A DNA stretch of 64,000 nucleotides from Zygnema cylindricum (Eukaryota; Streptophyta; Zygnematophyceae; Zygnematales; Zygnemataceae), in contig JBBHKE010002683.1 of NCBI GenBank assembly GCA_037447655.1, positions 308,001-372,000 of the forward strand, written 5' to 3'. The translations under genes and the position numbers were made by a program. Under the pieces are notes generated by a model. It did no database searches. It was not told where the DNA came from and worked only from the letters and a program-made list of their open reading frames with translations. Shown in pieces: positions 45,005 through 54,914 of the stretch (its first letter is position 1; each line of letters starts with the position of its first letter).

Positions 45005-46006
45005 TGCAATTCTGTGTCCTCCATTGGACTACAGAATACAGGAAGCCTCTAGATAGTATTTAACTAACCCACTTTAAGCCACGACCACTTCTGCCCAAGA
45101 AAGCAAACTGACAATTTTACTGCACCTCTGTGTAGCTTGGACTCCCCTGAGTCCGTAGCAAAAAGAATCACTGAAAACGGCCAACCAGGCGATAAGTTAT
45201 GAGCCGGCAAAAATGCCAATTTATACAAAGCTCTCTTAGAGAGAGGTGTCTGTCTACCAAATATTTCCTAAGTCCTAAATCCCTCTCACAACCCCTATCT
45301 ACTAATGTACGAACCAATCGTATTACTGTAAAGTACAGAAAGGTACTATGGCCGATGTACTTTCTGTACGGCCGGTGTACGACAAGGCTCTTGAGTGGAC
45401 GCGTGTCATTTTTCCACTTGTCCGTATTTCCTCCGGAATTCCCGCGACCGAATGTTATCCTTCCACGCGGCGCCACGTCATGCCACGTCCATAAAATCCA
45501 AAGTGACCATTCCGCGATCTCGGCGACGACGTGCGCCGTCGGATTAAATCCGACATTAAATGTCGACCGTTCAAAGTGTTTGTTTCATTTGTTTCGTGCG
45601 AAATGACGTTTCGCACTAAACCTTAACAAGTTCTATGTTCGTTTCGTTTCATATTCCAGTTAGATCATTTCGGTACTATACAACAGTTTATATATGAATG
45701 AAACCCTATATTATCTAACGGACTTCTACGACAGACTGGTTAGAGCTAACGGCTACGCCGCGCTCTACCGGTCGGGGGTTCGAGTCCTGCCGGACTCAAC
45801 CTTTTGTTGAGAGTGACTTAAGTCACTCTTTAGTCCTTCCTATGGAGCTGAGGCAGCCATGGCTCCATCGCTCTCTCTCTCTTTGAGTGACTACAACAAG
45901 TATGGGGGAGAGAGAGAAGAGATGGAGGCAGGCTGCCATCATTTCTTATATATGTTTCCGCTAATTTATTTTAAACTAGAAAATACAAAAACTACTTATT
46001 TCAACA
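45005..46006 (-). repeat. Solo copia LTR inserted in copia E gag
   Basis: 1002 bp, plus-strand ends TGCAATTCTGTG and ATTTCAACA, flanked by GAAAG on both sides (45000-45004, 46007-46011). The intact target duplication shows a normal insertion followed by LTR-LTR recombination. It holds a clear tRNA-like segment (A-box-like 45738-45753; GGTTCGAGTCC 45777-45787), the hairpin (45840-45945), and a TATA (minus) near 45220. Confidence 0.93.
45220..45228 (-). promoter_or_regulatory. LTR TATA box (minus)
   Basis: Minus strand reads TTGTATAAATTGGC across this position, about 220 bp before the LTR end, equal in place to 13612 in the plus LTRs. Confidence 0.6.
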
Positions 46007-46620
46007 GAAAGTTAAGGAGTATGTATACAAAGGGGGAAATATGTTGGATTTTTGCAATGAGCTTACTACACTCTTCATGGAGCTAGAGAGTGCGGGAAAA
46101 GATTTTAGTGAAAAAGAAAAGGTTAACTGTTTACTGATGAAGTTACCTGATGAGTTCAAGAACATAGTCAACTTTGTGCAGGACTTGCCAGACTCAAAGT
46201 GGATATGGAACTCAGTGGAAGGGATGATTCTCGTTCGAGAGAATACGATTGAGATCCGAAGGGGAGGAAATAGTGGCCAAGCCTTGGCAACAGCGACCGA
46301 TTCCAGGAACAAGGATTCCCGGAAACCAATCGAAAACTATGGGGGTAGGGAGCAGAAAAAACAGGCTGACGAGTTCGAACCAAGGGCTCCCAAAGGTTTA
46401 TGTCATTTTTGTAAGAAACCGAGGCACTATATGGCAGAGTGCACTAAGCTAACCGAGCTTCGATTAAAGGAGGGGCAGACCGATGGTACCCCGAGAGGAA
46501 AGAAAAGGCCCTTGTCACACAGGTACTTGAGGCGGAATCCGAGGACGAGGACGATGAGCTCCTTTTGGATGAGGAGTTGGAGGCGAAAAATGAGGTTGAA
46601 ATTCCACGAAGGCAGAAATG

Positions 46621-48060
46621 TGCTAACGGTGGATTGAAAGGTGAAGCAGGATGGATTATAGATTCAGGTGCCTCCATGCACATGTGTTAGGATAGGCACC
46701 TGTTCACTAAGATAAGAAAGATTCCCACCGTAGAGATAGAGTACGGGGATGGGAGGATAGTCACCACTACTCTTGTAGGATCGGTAGATCTGAAAGTGTT
46801 AGTAGAAGGAAAGACATCCATATTAACATTCTCCGATGTATTGTTTATTCCGGAGCTGAACAAAAACCTTATCTCTACATCTATATTAGATGATAACGGT
46901 TTTTTCACTAGCACTAGGGAAGGAGTGTTTTCTGCTAGTTTTGAGGAGGATGTCTATTTCATTGCTAAGAAAGGTAGCCATGGGATGTTTAGGCTGATCT
47001 TAAGTAATGAAACGAAAAAACTTTATTATGCTGGTGTTCATGATATTATGATGTGGCATAAGAGGCTTGGGCATGTGAATCTAGATAATTTAAGAGAGAT
47101 GAAAAAGATGGGAGTGGTGGAAGGGATTCAGTTCCGTGAGAGTGATGATATAAGTGATTGTAGTGGATGTGCTCAAGGTAAAGCACACAGATTACCCTTT
47201 CCTAAAACAGCCACGTATAAGGGAGAAAAAATTCTAGATCTAGTACACACAGATATTTGGGGACCGGCTAACTGCCCTCACCGGGGGGAAGAGATTTATG
47301 ATGACTATAACTGATGATTGGTCTCGGTATTCCCGGGTGTATTTTTTGAAAAACAAGTCAGAAGCTGAGGACTGTTTTAGACAATATAAAGCATGGAGTG
47401 AAAAACTCCATGAAACTCCAATCAAGAGAGTAAGGAGTGACAATGGTGGTGAGTATACTTCTAACCAGTTTGAGGATTTTTTGAGGGAAGATGGGGTTAA
47501 ACACCAAAAGACAGTTCCAGAAAATCCGGAATAGAATGGGGTAGCTGAAAGGTTAAATAGAACACTAAGACATAGTCCTAGAAGTTTGTTGTCGCATAAG
47601 AAGATAGGAAAAAGGTTTTGGGTAGAACCAATGAACTGTGCTAATTACCTCAAAAATAGAGTTCTTACTTCAGCTATAAAAGATCAAACACCTTATGAGA
47701 GATGGATAGGCTGGAAACCAGACATATCTCACTAAAAGGTTTTCGGCAGTCAAGTATTCCGTCTAGATACAGATCGGTCTAATTCGAAGCTATATCGTAA
47801 AGGAAAACCAGGATACTTATTAGGATATGATGAAGATGTTAAAGGATATAGAGTTTATGATTTAAAAAGGGAAGATATAATCTTAGTAAAGCATCTAGTA
47901 GTTATGGATGAAGGAAAGTTTGTGGATCCCTTCAAATATACGAAGTCAGTAAAAATCAGATTTGAGTCAGAAAATTTTGATGACTTTGAGCTTCCTAACT
48001 TTCCAGGTTTTAGAGACGTTGACATTCTTACAGGTACAAATCAGACCGAAAAGGACTCGC
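46621..48060 (+). pseudogene. Copia E protease and integrase
   Basis: The protease motif GWIIDSGAS is intact (DSGA 46661-46672), with a TAG at 46688. Integrase: complete HHCC finger (WHKRLGHVN, CSGC) in 46796-47314, a frameshift at a G run near 47285, then SDNGGEYTS and, after a TAG near 47533, GVAERLNR with the catalytic Glu. The C-terminal linker MDEGKFVDPFKYTK lies near 47905. Confidence 0.87.
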
Positions 48061-49856
48061 TGTGGAAACTCCTGTAACAACTCTACCCAAAGCCGAAGAC
48101 GGGGTGAAAATTGATTCGGAATCAAGGGATAGGGGAGAAGCCGAGTTTGTTCGAAAGAATCCACGAGAACCATCTATTCCGGCCTCAGATTTTGAGGGGG
48201 GGAGGAGAAGTAGCAAAAGACTGCGAGAAAAACAAGTTAATAACAAGGTAACTAAACTATCTCATCAAGATGAACCTCAAACTTATAGAGAGGCGATGCC
48301 TTGTCCAGAATGAAACCTGTGGAAGACAGCCATCAATGAGGAGATGGCCTCAATTATGGCAGCCGATACTTCGGAGCTGGTGGATTGTCCACCTAACCGA
48401 AAACTAATCGGTTTTAAGTGGGTTTTCAAATTAAAACTGAACCTAGATAACACAATCGAGCGCTACAAGGCCCGATTAGTGGCAAAGGGATTTACACAAA
48501 AAGAGGGAATTGACTACGAGGAAACCTTTGCCTCGGTGGTCAAATTTCCCTCCGTCCGCATACTTCTCAGCTTGGCAGCAGCGAAAGACATGAAGTGCAC
48601 CAGATGGAAATCAAGACAGCCTTTTTGCATGGAGAATTGGAAGAGGAGATCTTCATGCGACAACCCGAAGGGTTTGTGGAGGAAGGAGAGGAGAGTAAGG
48701 TATGCCGGCTGATTAAATCTCTTTATGGTTTGAAACAGGCGTCTCGACAGTGGAATAAGAAGCTTGATTAGTTTCTTACCGGTCTGGGATATATCCGGAT
48801 CAGCTCAGATCACTCAATCTATGTTTTCGAAGATGAGGAAGGTTTTATATTTATTGCAATTTATGTTGATGATTTGCTTGTTTTAAGTTAATCGATGGAA
48901 AAAATTAATATACTGAAAACTGATCTTAAGGGGAAATTTGAAATGAAGGATATGGGGGAAGCAAAATATATTTTGGGAATTCAAGTAGAGAGAGACTGAA
49001 AAAGAAAAATTATAACATTGACTCAAAAAGAAGCAATAGGGAACATGCTTGAAAATTTCAAATGGATAAAGCTAATAGTTGTACAACTCCAATAGAGATG
49101 AAGAAGGGAAGTGAGGGGAGTGAGGAAGAAGGAGTCATGGTCTTAGACGAGGAATTATCTCCTGAAGAACAGAAGTTCATGCAGACTATTCCTTACAGAC
49201 AAGTAGTGGGAAGTCTAATCTATTTTATGAATTGTATCGGGCCTGATTTAGCTGCAGCTGTAGGAGTAATGAGTAGAAGTCTAAATGCTCCCACTAAGAG
49301 GGATTGAGAGGCAGCTAACAAAGTCCTTAGATACTTGATAGGAACTAGGGATCTATGGTTGCATTTGGGTGGGGAGAATACTGACATCACTACTTAGAGT
49401 GATTCCAGTTATGGTGATGGTCCGATGAGCAGATGCACTTCTGGATATCTATTATATTTAGGTGATGGGGCTTACTGTTGGAGTAGCAAACAGCAAAAGG
49501 TTATTGCTCAGTCCACCATGGAGGCTGAGTATATGACCTCTTGCTCTGCTGTAAAAGAATTGATGTGGGTCAAGTCTTTGCTTGGTGAGCTTGGTCATCT
49601 TATGAGTGGTGTGCAAAAAATATTTTGTGATAATCAGGCACCAATTGCTATTTCTGCCAATCCTAAACATCATTTTAAAGCCAAACACATGGACATTAGA
49701 CTCAGCTTTGTTAGAGAGAAAGTAGAAAATAAAATAATCAAATTAGAGTACCGACAAGATAGTGAGATGGTAGCAGATATGATGACAAACCCTGTGCCTT
49801 CCCCTAAGCTAATTTTTTGCAAGGAGAAGTGTGGTCTGAAATTAAAGATTGACTAG
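48061..49856 (+). pseudogene. Copia E reverse transcriptase / RNase H
   Basis: Reverse transcriptase starts near 48340 (FKWVFKLKLN) and keeps YVDD at 48862-48873, with TAA at 48889 just after it. RNase H extends through 49425-49856 (SGYLLYLGDGAYCWSSKQQKV, CDNQAP) to TAG 49854. The first Asp region (TT-stop-SDSSYGD) contains a TAG near 49396. A purine tract follows at 49857-49869. Confidence 0.88.
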
Positions 49857-49869
49857 AAAATAAGGGGAG

Positions 49870-50361
49870 TGTAGAAATTAATGGTTTTAAAGTATTTTCT
49901 AGGTCTGAATAGAAATAAAGAAGCCGAGGCAGTCTACCTCTAACTTCTCTCTCCAAACTCTCAAACTTGTCGCAGTCACTGAGAAATTGGAGAGGAAGCT
50001 AGAGCCATGGCTACCTAGGCTATCCTGAGGTTTACGGGAAATTTATATTAGTTAGGGGATTATTTACTAAAAGGTATATGCCGGCCACAGGATTTGATCC
50101 TAGTACCTGCCGGCCGACAGACAGTAGATAGCCGGTAGCCTTAGCCGTTAAGTCTAGATATAGTCTTACGTATTATAAAAAAAAAAGATTCTTTCTGCTA
50201 TCGACTCAGGGGATTCTTGCCTTCACAGGGGTGCAGGTGGTCAGAGTTTTTGTCTGCCAGGGTGGCAGTTGTTTTTGCTGAAACACAAAGGGGTCAGGAT
50301 TATCCTAGAGGCTTTTTGGAAGCTGTCCACACTGAGGACTTATGGAGGTCTCAGAGTATCA
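49870..50361 (+). repeat. Copia E 3' LTR (short form)
   Basis: 492 bp, TGTAGAAATTAATGG to GAGTATCA, matching the 5' LTR including the central A run (about 50178-50187), with a few percent differences by eye. Confidence 0.92.
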
Positions 50362-51310
50362 ATATACTCTATATCCCTTGACATCCTCATCATATCCCAC
50401 AAAATATCTCGCTTTCTCCCTAGCATCTAGTTTCAAGTTTTTCCTATCCGTGTCAAGATTGTAAACTTGACTACCGAACACTTTCAGGTGAGAAATATCT
50501 GGTTTCCTTCCAACCCATATCTCATAAGGTGTCATTCATTTCGTAATTGTAGTAAGGATTCTATTATTAATATAGTTAGCACAGTTCATGGTTTATGCCG
50601 AAAATATTTTTCCTATCTTCTTGTCGGCCAACATACACGTACACTATCTCTTAGAGTCCCGTTCAACCTCTCAGCTTCCCTATTTTGTTCTAGATTTTTC
50701 GGTACAATTTTTTGATGTTGGACTCCCACATCCCTCAAGTAATCATCGAATTGGTTATAGATATATTCTCCCCGATTATCACTCCTTATTCTTTTAATGG
50801 GGGTTTCGTGCAATTTCTCACTCCAGGCTCTATATTCTTTGAAGTAAGTTGGTGTTTCACACTTTGTTTTTATGCAGTAAACTCTAGAGTATCTAGACTA
50901 GTCATCGGTAATTGTCAACATAAACCTCCTCTCTCCGCCGAAGGATCTGTTGCCAGTCCCCAAACGTCTGTGTGGACCACATCTAGTACATTCTCTCCTT
51001 TATATGTGGCAGTTTTGAGAAAAAGGAGTGTGTGAGTCTTACCATGGGCACATCCACTAGAATCATCCATCATCTCATTATCCCCAAACTTAGTGCCTTC
51101 TACCTCACCAAACTTTTTCCTTTTCTCTTTGTCTATCAAAGTGCACATGCCCTAACCGCTTATGCCAAATCAACAAGTTTGAGAAACCAACATAGTTAGC
51201 ATTCTTCTTTTCATTACTCAGGTTAAGCTTAATCATTCCATCACTACCCTTATGTGTTATGAAATAGACTTCATCCCCATACTTAGCTGTAACGACTCCC
51301 TTTGTGATGA
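50362..51310 (-). pseudogene. Copia F integrase
   Basis: Continues the F linker from 44022 after the duplicated ATATA. The core is in 50613-50813 (TPIKRIRSDNRGEYI, later the Glu of REAERLNG) and the HHCC region near 50915-51180, with CSGC-like SSGC altered at its first Cys. Several stops and frame changes. Confidence 0.82.
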
Positions 51311-51323
51311 AGGTATCAAAATC

Positions 51324-51790
51324 CTAATCATCTAATATAGAGGTAGAGACAATATTTTTACTCAGCTGAGGAATGTTGAGTACATCTGAGAAAGTGAGTA
51401 TAGAATTCTTACCCTTCACTAAGACATTCAAATATACGGATCCCACTGGATCTGTAATAACTACTCTCCCATACCCATACTCTATCTCTATAGAAGGGAT
51501 CTTTCTTAGCTTGGTAAAGAGGTGCCTGTCACAACACATATGTATAGATGCACTTGGATCGATGATCCATCTTTCTTGTGGAGCTTCTTGGATGGCTCCA
51601 AGGGCACACTTCTGTTTGCGAGGAATCTCCTTCTCCTCTAGATTCTCGTCAAGAAAGAGCTCCTCATCCTCCAACTCAATGGACTCGTCCTCATTGGTCT
51701 CCCCATTTACATGTGTTACCACAATTGCCTTCTTCTTCCCTCCAAAAGAGACCCCCCCACGGTTCTCTTGGAGCCTTAGCTCCAACAGCT
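51324..51790 (-). pseudogene. Copia F protease and acidic spacer
   Basis: The minus frame contains RWIIDPSASIHMC: the catalytic triplet DSG is changed to DPS, so the protease is dead. Upstream are a Glu-rich spacer and a LRLQENRGG linker from the zinc knuckle. Confidence 0.85.
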
Positions 51791-52170
51791 TGGTACATTC
51801 CGCCATAAAGTGTCCCGGTTTTTTGCAAACGTGACAAAGACCTTTTGGGTTCCTCGGTCTTCTAGACTCGTCTCTCTCTCCTTTAAAGCTGTTGTACGGC
51901 TTCCTCGAGTCCTTCCCCCACCCGTTCGTTTTGGCAACTAGAGCTTGAACGCTCTTTCCTCCTCTCCAAATCTCAATAGTGCTCTCCTACACAAGTATCT
52001 TCCGGACTAGTATGTTCCACTTCTGAGAATTTTCATCCATTTTCTGTATTCGGTGCACTATGTTCTCATATTCGTTAGGCAACTTCAAGATGATGGTGTT
52101 GACTTTCATTTTCTTGGTACCTCTCCACCCGTCACTTTCCATCTCCATATACAACTAAGCGAGATCATTA
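51791..52170 (-). pseudogene. Copia F Gag, C-terminal part with zinc knuckle
   Basis: The zinc knuckle reads CHVCKKPGHFMAEC on the minus strand at about 51795-51836. Further upstream gag continues to CATTA (52166-52170), the left target duplication of the solo LTR. Confidence 0.82.
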
Positions 52171-53379
52171 TGAAACTCTGAGACCTCCATTGGCCCTCAG
52201 AGTATGCAGATCCAAAAGAAGCAAATCTAGATAGTGCCGACTCCAACTTGATATAAACCCAAATGACTGACCCCTTGACAGTCAAAACCCCAATATAGAT
52301 TCACCCCTGTGAAATAACACTTTCTGTGTGCTCAGTTCCACCACAGAATGCAAAGTTAGAATATGAGATTTGAACACATTCACCCACTTTGACTTTCCCT
52401 TAGAAATACAGCCACCCTGGCAGACAAAAACTCTGACCGACTACACCCCTGTGTAGCCTGGACTCCCCTGAGTCCGCAGCAAAAAGAATCACTGTAAATG
52501 GTCAACTAAATTGATAGTTATGGCTGCCCAAAGTTTGCCATTTATACAGGTGCTCTCTGGGAGAGGCAACTGCCTACCCAAAATTTTCTAAGTCTTATTC
52601 CCTCTCTAAAACTCTATCTACTGAAGTACGGCACCAATCAAATTACTGTGTCGTATAGAAAAGTACAGGTGCCGGTGTACTTTCTGTACGGCCATTGTAC
52701 GACATGGCCAAAATGTCGACACGTGTCAAATCAGGATTAGTTCCTGTAATCTCCGGAATTCCCGTAATCCAATGTTATTACGCCACATGTTATCTGACGT
52801 GGCAAAGACTGTAAAACGCCAAAAGTACATTTCCGTGATCGCGGCGCCTATCGCGGCCGTCCGATCAAAACTGGCTATAATCCTAGCCGCTGAAATTCGT
52901 CGCGCGGTATTCGTTTCGCTATCGAAACAAATGCGCGGTATTTGTTTCGCTATCCAAACAAATGCGCGGTATCCGTTCTGTCCACATACCGTACTTCGTA
53001 CTAAATCAAACTGTATCTATGTACAAAGTATCTATAAGCCGTTAAACGGATTTATCTACATATAAAGATTTATATATTTATCAAACCCTATATATCGTAA
53101 TATCAATTCTAGACTTAACGGCTAGAGCTAACGGCTAATGCCGGTTGACGGACGGCAGGTACTAGGATCAATTCCTGCGTGCGACAACTAACTTTTGGTA
53201 AGTCTACCTAATTCACCCCTTGTCTTCTCTAGAGAGCCTAGGCAGCCATGGCTCTAGCTCCTTATCCAGCCTTCAGTGACTACAACAAGTGTGGGGGCTT
53301 GGATAGGGGAGTTAGAGGCAGACCGCCTCAGCTCTTTTTCTATCCTAATACAGACCTAGAAAATACTCAAATATCAACA
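52171..53379 (-). repeat. Solo copia LTR (1209 bp, divergent subfamily) in copia F gag
   Basis: Plus-strand ends TGAAACTCTGAG and ATATCAACA, flanked by CATTA on both sides (52166-52170, 53380-53384). It is longer than the other LTRs, carries the hairpin (loop AGTGACTACAACAAG near 53273) and a diverged tRNA-like segment near 53115-53185. Confidence 0.92.
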
Positions 53380-53897
53380 CATTACAGTAGTCTAATTTCT
53401 TTCCCTTTTTGTAAGTGTAATCCCCTAAACTTTGCTCGGCTAGCTGGAGCTCGTGAATGGTACCAGCTCTATAGATCTCCACTAAAGTCTCCAACAACTC
53501 CCCGGCCTTGAAAATGTAAAGATGGGAGGTTGCCAGAGCTTGAGTAAGGTGCCTTAGGATGAAATGCCTTGCAGCCATGTTTTTGTATTCCCACGTTTCA
53601 ATATCGTTTTCCTCGGTCTTTTCGGCCACCGCTCCAGGTGCTGTGGCGATAAGAGTGAGAGGTGTCTCTTTTCTTTTGCCTTTTTTAGACACGCAGTTGT
53701 CCCCATTTTTTGCTTACTCCGTTGGGGCAGATGGTGCTCCAAAAAACCTCACTTGACTAAACCCTGGTGGGATTCCTTGAGATTGACGTTTCACTTGTCC
53801 ACTAATAATACCCGTGTATCGTTTTTCACACAAAGCCTTTGTCATCATGGCTTCCCAATAAATAAACACTGATCCATTGAAGATGGGCAACCTAGAG
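53380..53897 (-). pseudogene. Copia F Gag, N-terminal part
   Basis: The minus frame at 53345-53692 includes AARHFILRHLTQALATSHLYIFKAGELLETLVEIYRAG in short blocks matching A and E. The start MGPPSRLPIFNGSVF lies at the PBS; the alternative ATG eight codons upstream is within the LTR. Confidence 0.85.
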
Positions 53898-53912
53898 GGT
53901 GGGCCCATAACC
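53898..53912 (-). other. Copia F primer-binding site (half tRNA-iMet)
   Basis: Minus strand GGTTATGGGCCCACC after an LTR ending TTGCA. Confidence 0.87.
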
Positions 53913-54914
53913 TGCAATTCTATGTCCCCCATTGTACTACATAGTTTAGGAAGCTTATAAGTATTTGTTGACTAACCCCCTTTCAACTAAGACCAATGCT
54001 ACCCAAGCTGGTAAATAGGCAATTTAAAAGGACCCGTGTGCTTTTTGCACTCCCCTGAGTCTACAACAAAAACAATCATCGAAAAAGCCCAACCATGCGA
54101 TAAGTTATGAAGTGGCAAAGATGCCAATATTTAATCAAGCTTATTGGGAGAGAGGCTGCTACCTCCTCAATCCTCTAAGTCCTAAACCCTTGTCACAACC
54201 TCTATCTACTAATGTACGAACCAATCAGAAGTGTACAGTATAGATAGGTACTATTACGGATGTCCTTTTTGTACAGCCTATATACGACAAGGCCATGGAG
54301 TGGACGTCTGTCTCCTTCGGACTTGTCCTCATGCTCCCCGAGATTCTCGCTTCCCAATGTTATCTTGCCAGGTGGCGCCAGGCCATGTCACTCCCGAAAA
54401 TTGCGGAAGCGGCCATTCCGGAATCTCGGTGATGATGCATGCCGTCGGATCTTAACCGACTTTTAATACTACGCGTTAAAACAAATGTCTGGTACATTTT
54501 TTTCTTGCGGATGTTTGTTCGCACTATATTCCAACTAGTCTCTATGTCTTTTATGTGTAATTCTCTTAATCGGATTAAATTTCCTAAGCAATTTTTGAAT
54601 AGCATTCAAACCCTATGCAGTCTAACCAACTCTTACGACAGACCGGTTAGAGCTGACGGCTACGCCTCGCTCTACCGGTCGGAGGTTCGAATCATGTCGG
54701 TCTCTACCTTTTTGTTAAAGAGTGACTTATGCAACTCTTTTGTCCTGCCTATGGAGCTGAGGTAGCCATGGCTCCACCTACCTCTCTTTCCTTCAGTGAC
54801 TAAAACAAGTATGGGGGCTAGAGGGAGGTGGTGGAGGCAGGCTACCTACGCTTCCCTTTTACTTTTATACTATTAAGACCTAGAAAATACCCCCTAAATC
54901 TAGTGATTTCAACA
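53913..54914 (-). repeat. Copia F 5' LTR
   Basis: 1002 bp; plus-strand ends TGCAATTCTATG and GATTTCAACA. Contains a tRNA-like segment near 54635-54700 and the hairpin near 54750-54845. Right flank is TATTG; the opposite end of the element is lost. Confidence 0.88.

Larger units (their letters stand above)
44521..46620 (+). pseudogene. gag: Copia E Gag, split by a solo LTR
   Basis: N-terminal part 44521-45004, with a TAG at 44572 and a stop near 44839; C-terminal part 46007-46637. The zinc knuckle CHFCKKPRHYMAEC (46401-46442) keeps C-C-H-C. Across the LTR insertion the reading resumes at the duplicated GAAAG. The acidic spacer to the protease has a 1-bp shift near 46506. Confidence 0.87.
44023..50361 (+). 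mobile_element. Copia E: full-length copia element with short LTRs
   Basis: 6.3 kb with LTRs of 494 and 492 bp, PBS, all coding domains, purine tract and a perfect 5-bp target duplication ATATA (44018-44022, 50362-50366). It is inserted in copia F, so it is younger than F, and carries a later solo-LTR insertion. Stops remain in every domain. Confidence 0.93.
43674..54914 (-). mobile_element. Copia F (minus), 3' half missing, split by two insertions
   Basis: Right to left: complete 5' LTR (53913-54914), PBS, Gag, solo LTR insertion (52171-53379), rest of Gag, protease, integrase (to 50362), insertion of copia E (44023-50361), then the integrase/RT linker (43674-44022). Reverse transcriptase, RNase H and 3' LTR are missing; the element stops at T-rich DNA. 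The sequence is continuous across both insertions once one copy of each target duplication is removed. Confidence 0.85.

Noticed and set aside
45859-45935. Small antisense peptide (MAP...SDYNKYGG) encoded in several minus LTRs
   Set aside because: In other LTR subfamilies the same bases are kept but the frame is lost or a stop follows, so the conservation is of nucleotide sequence (hairpin loop), not of a peptide.
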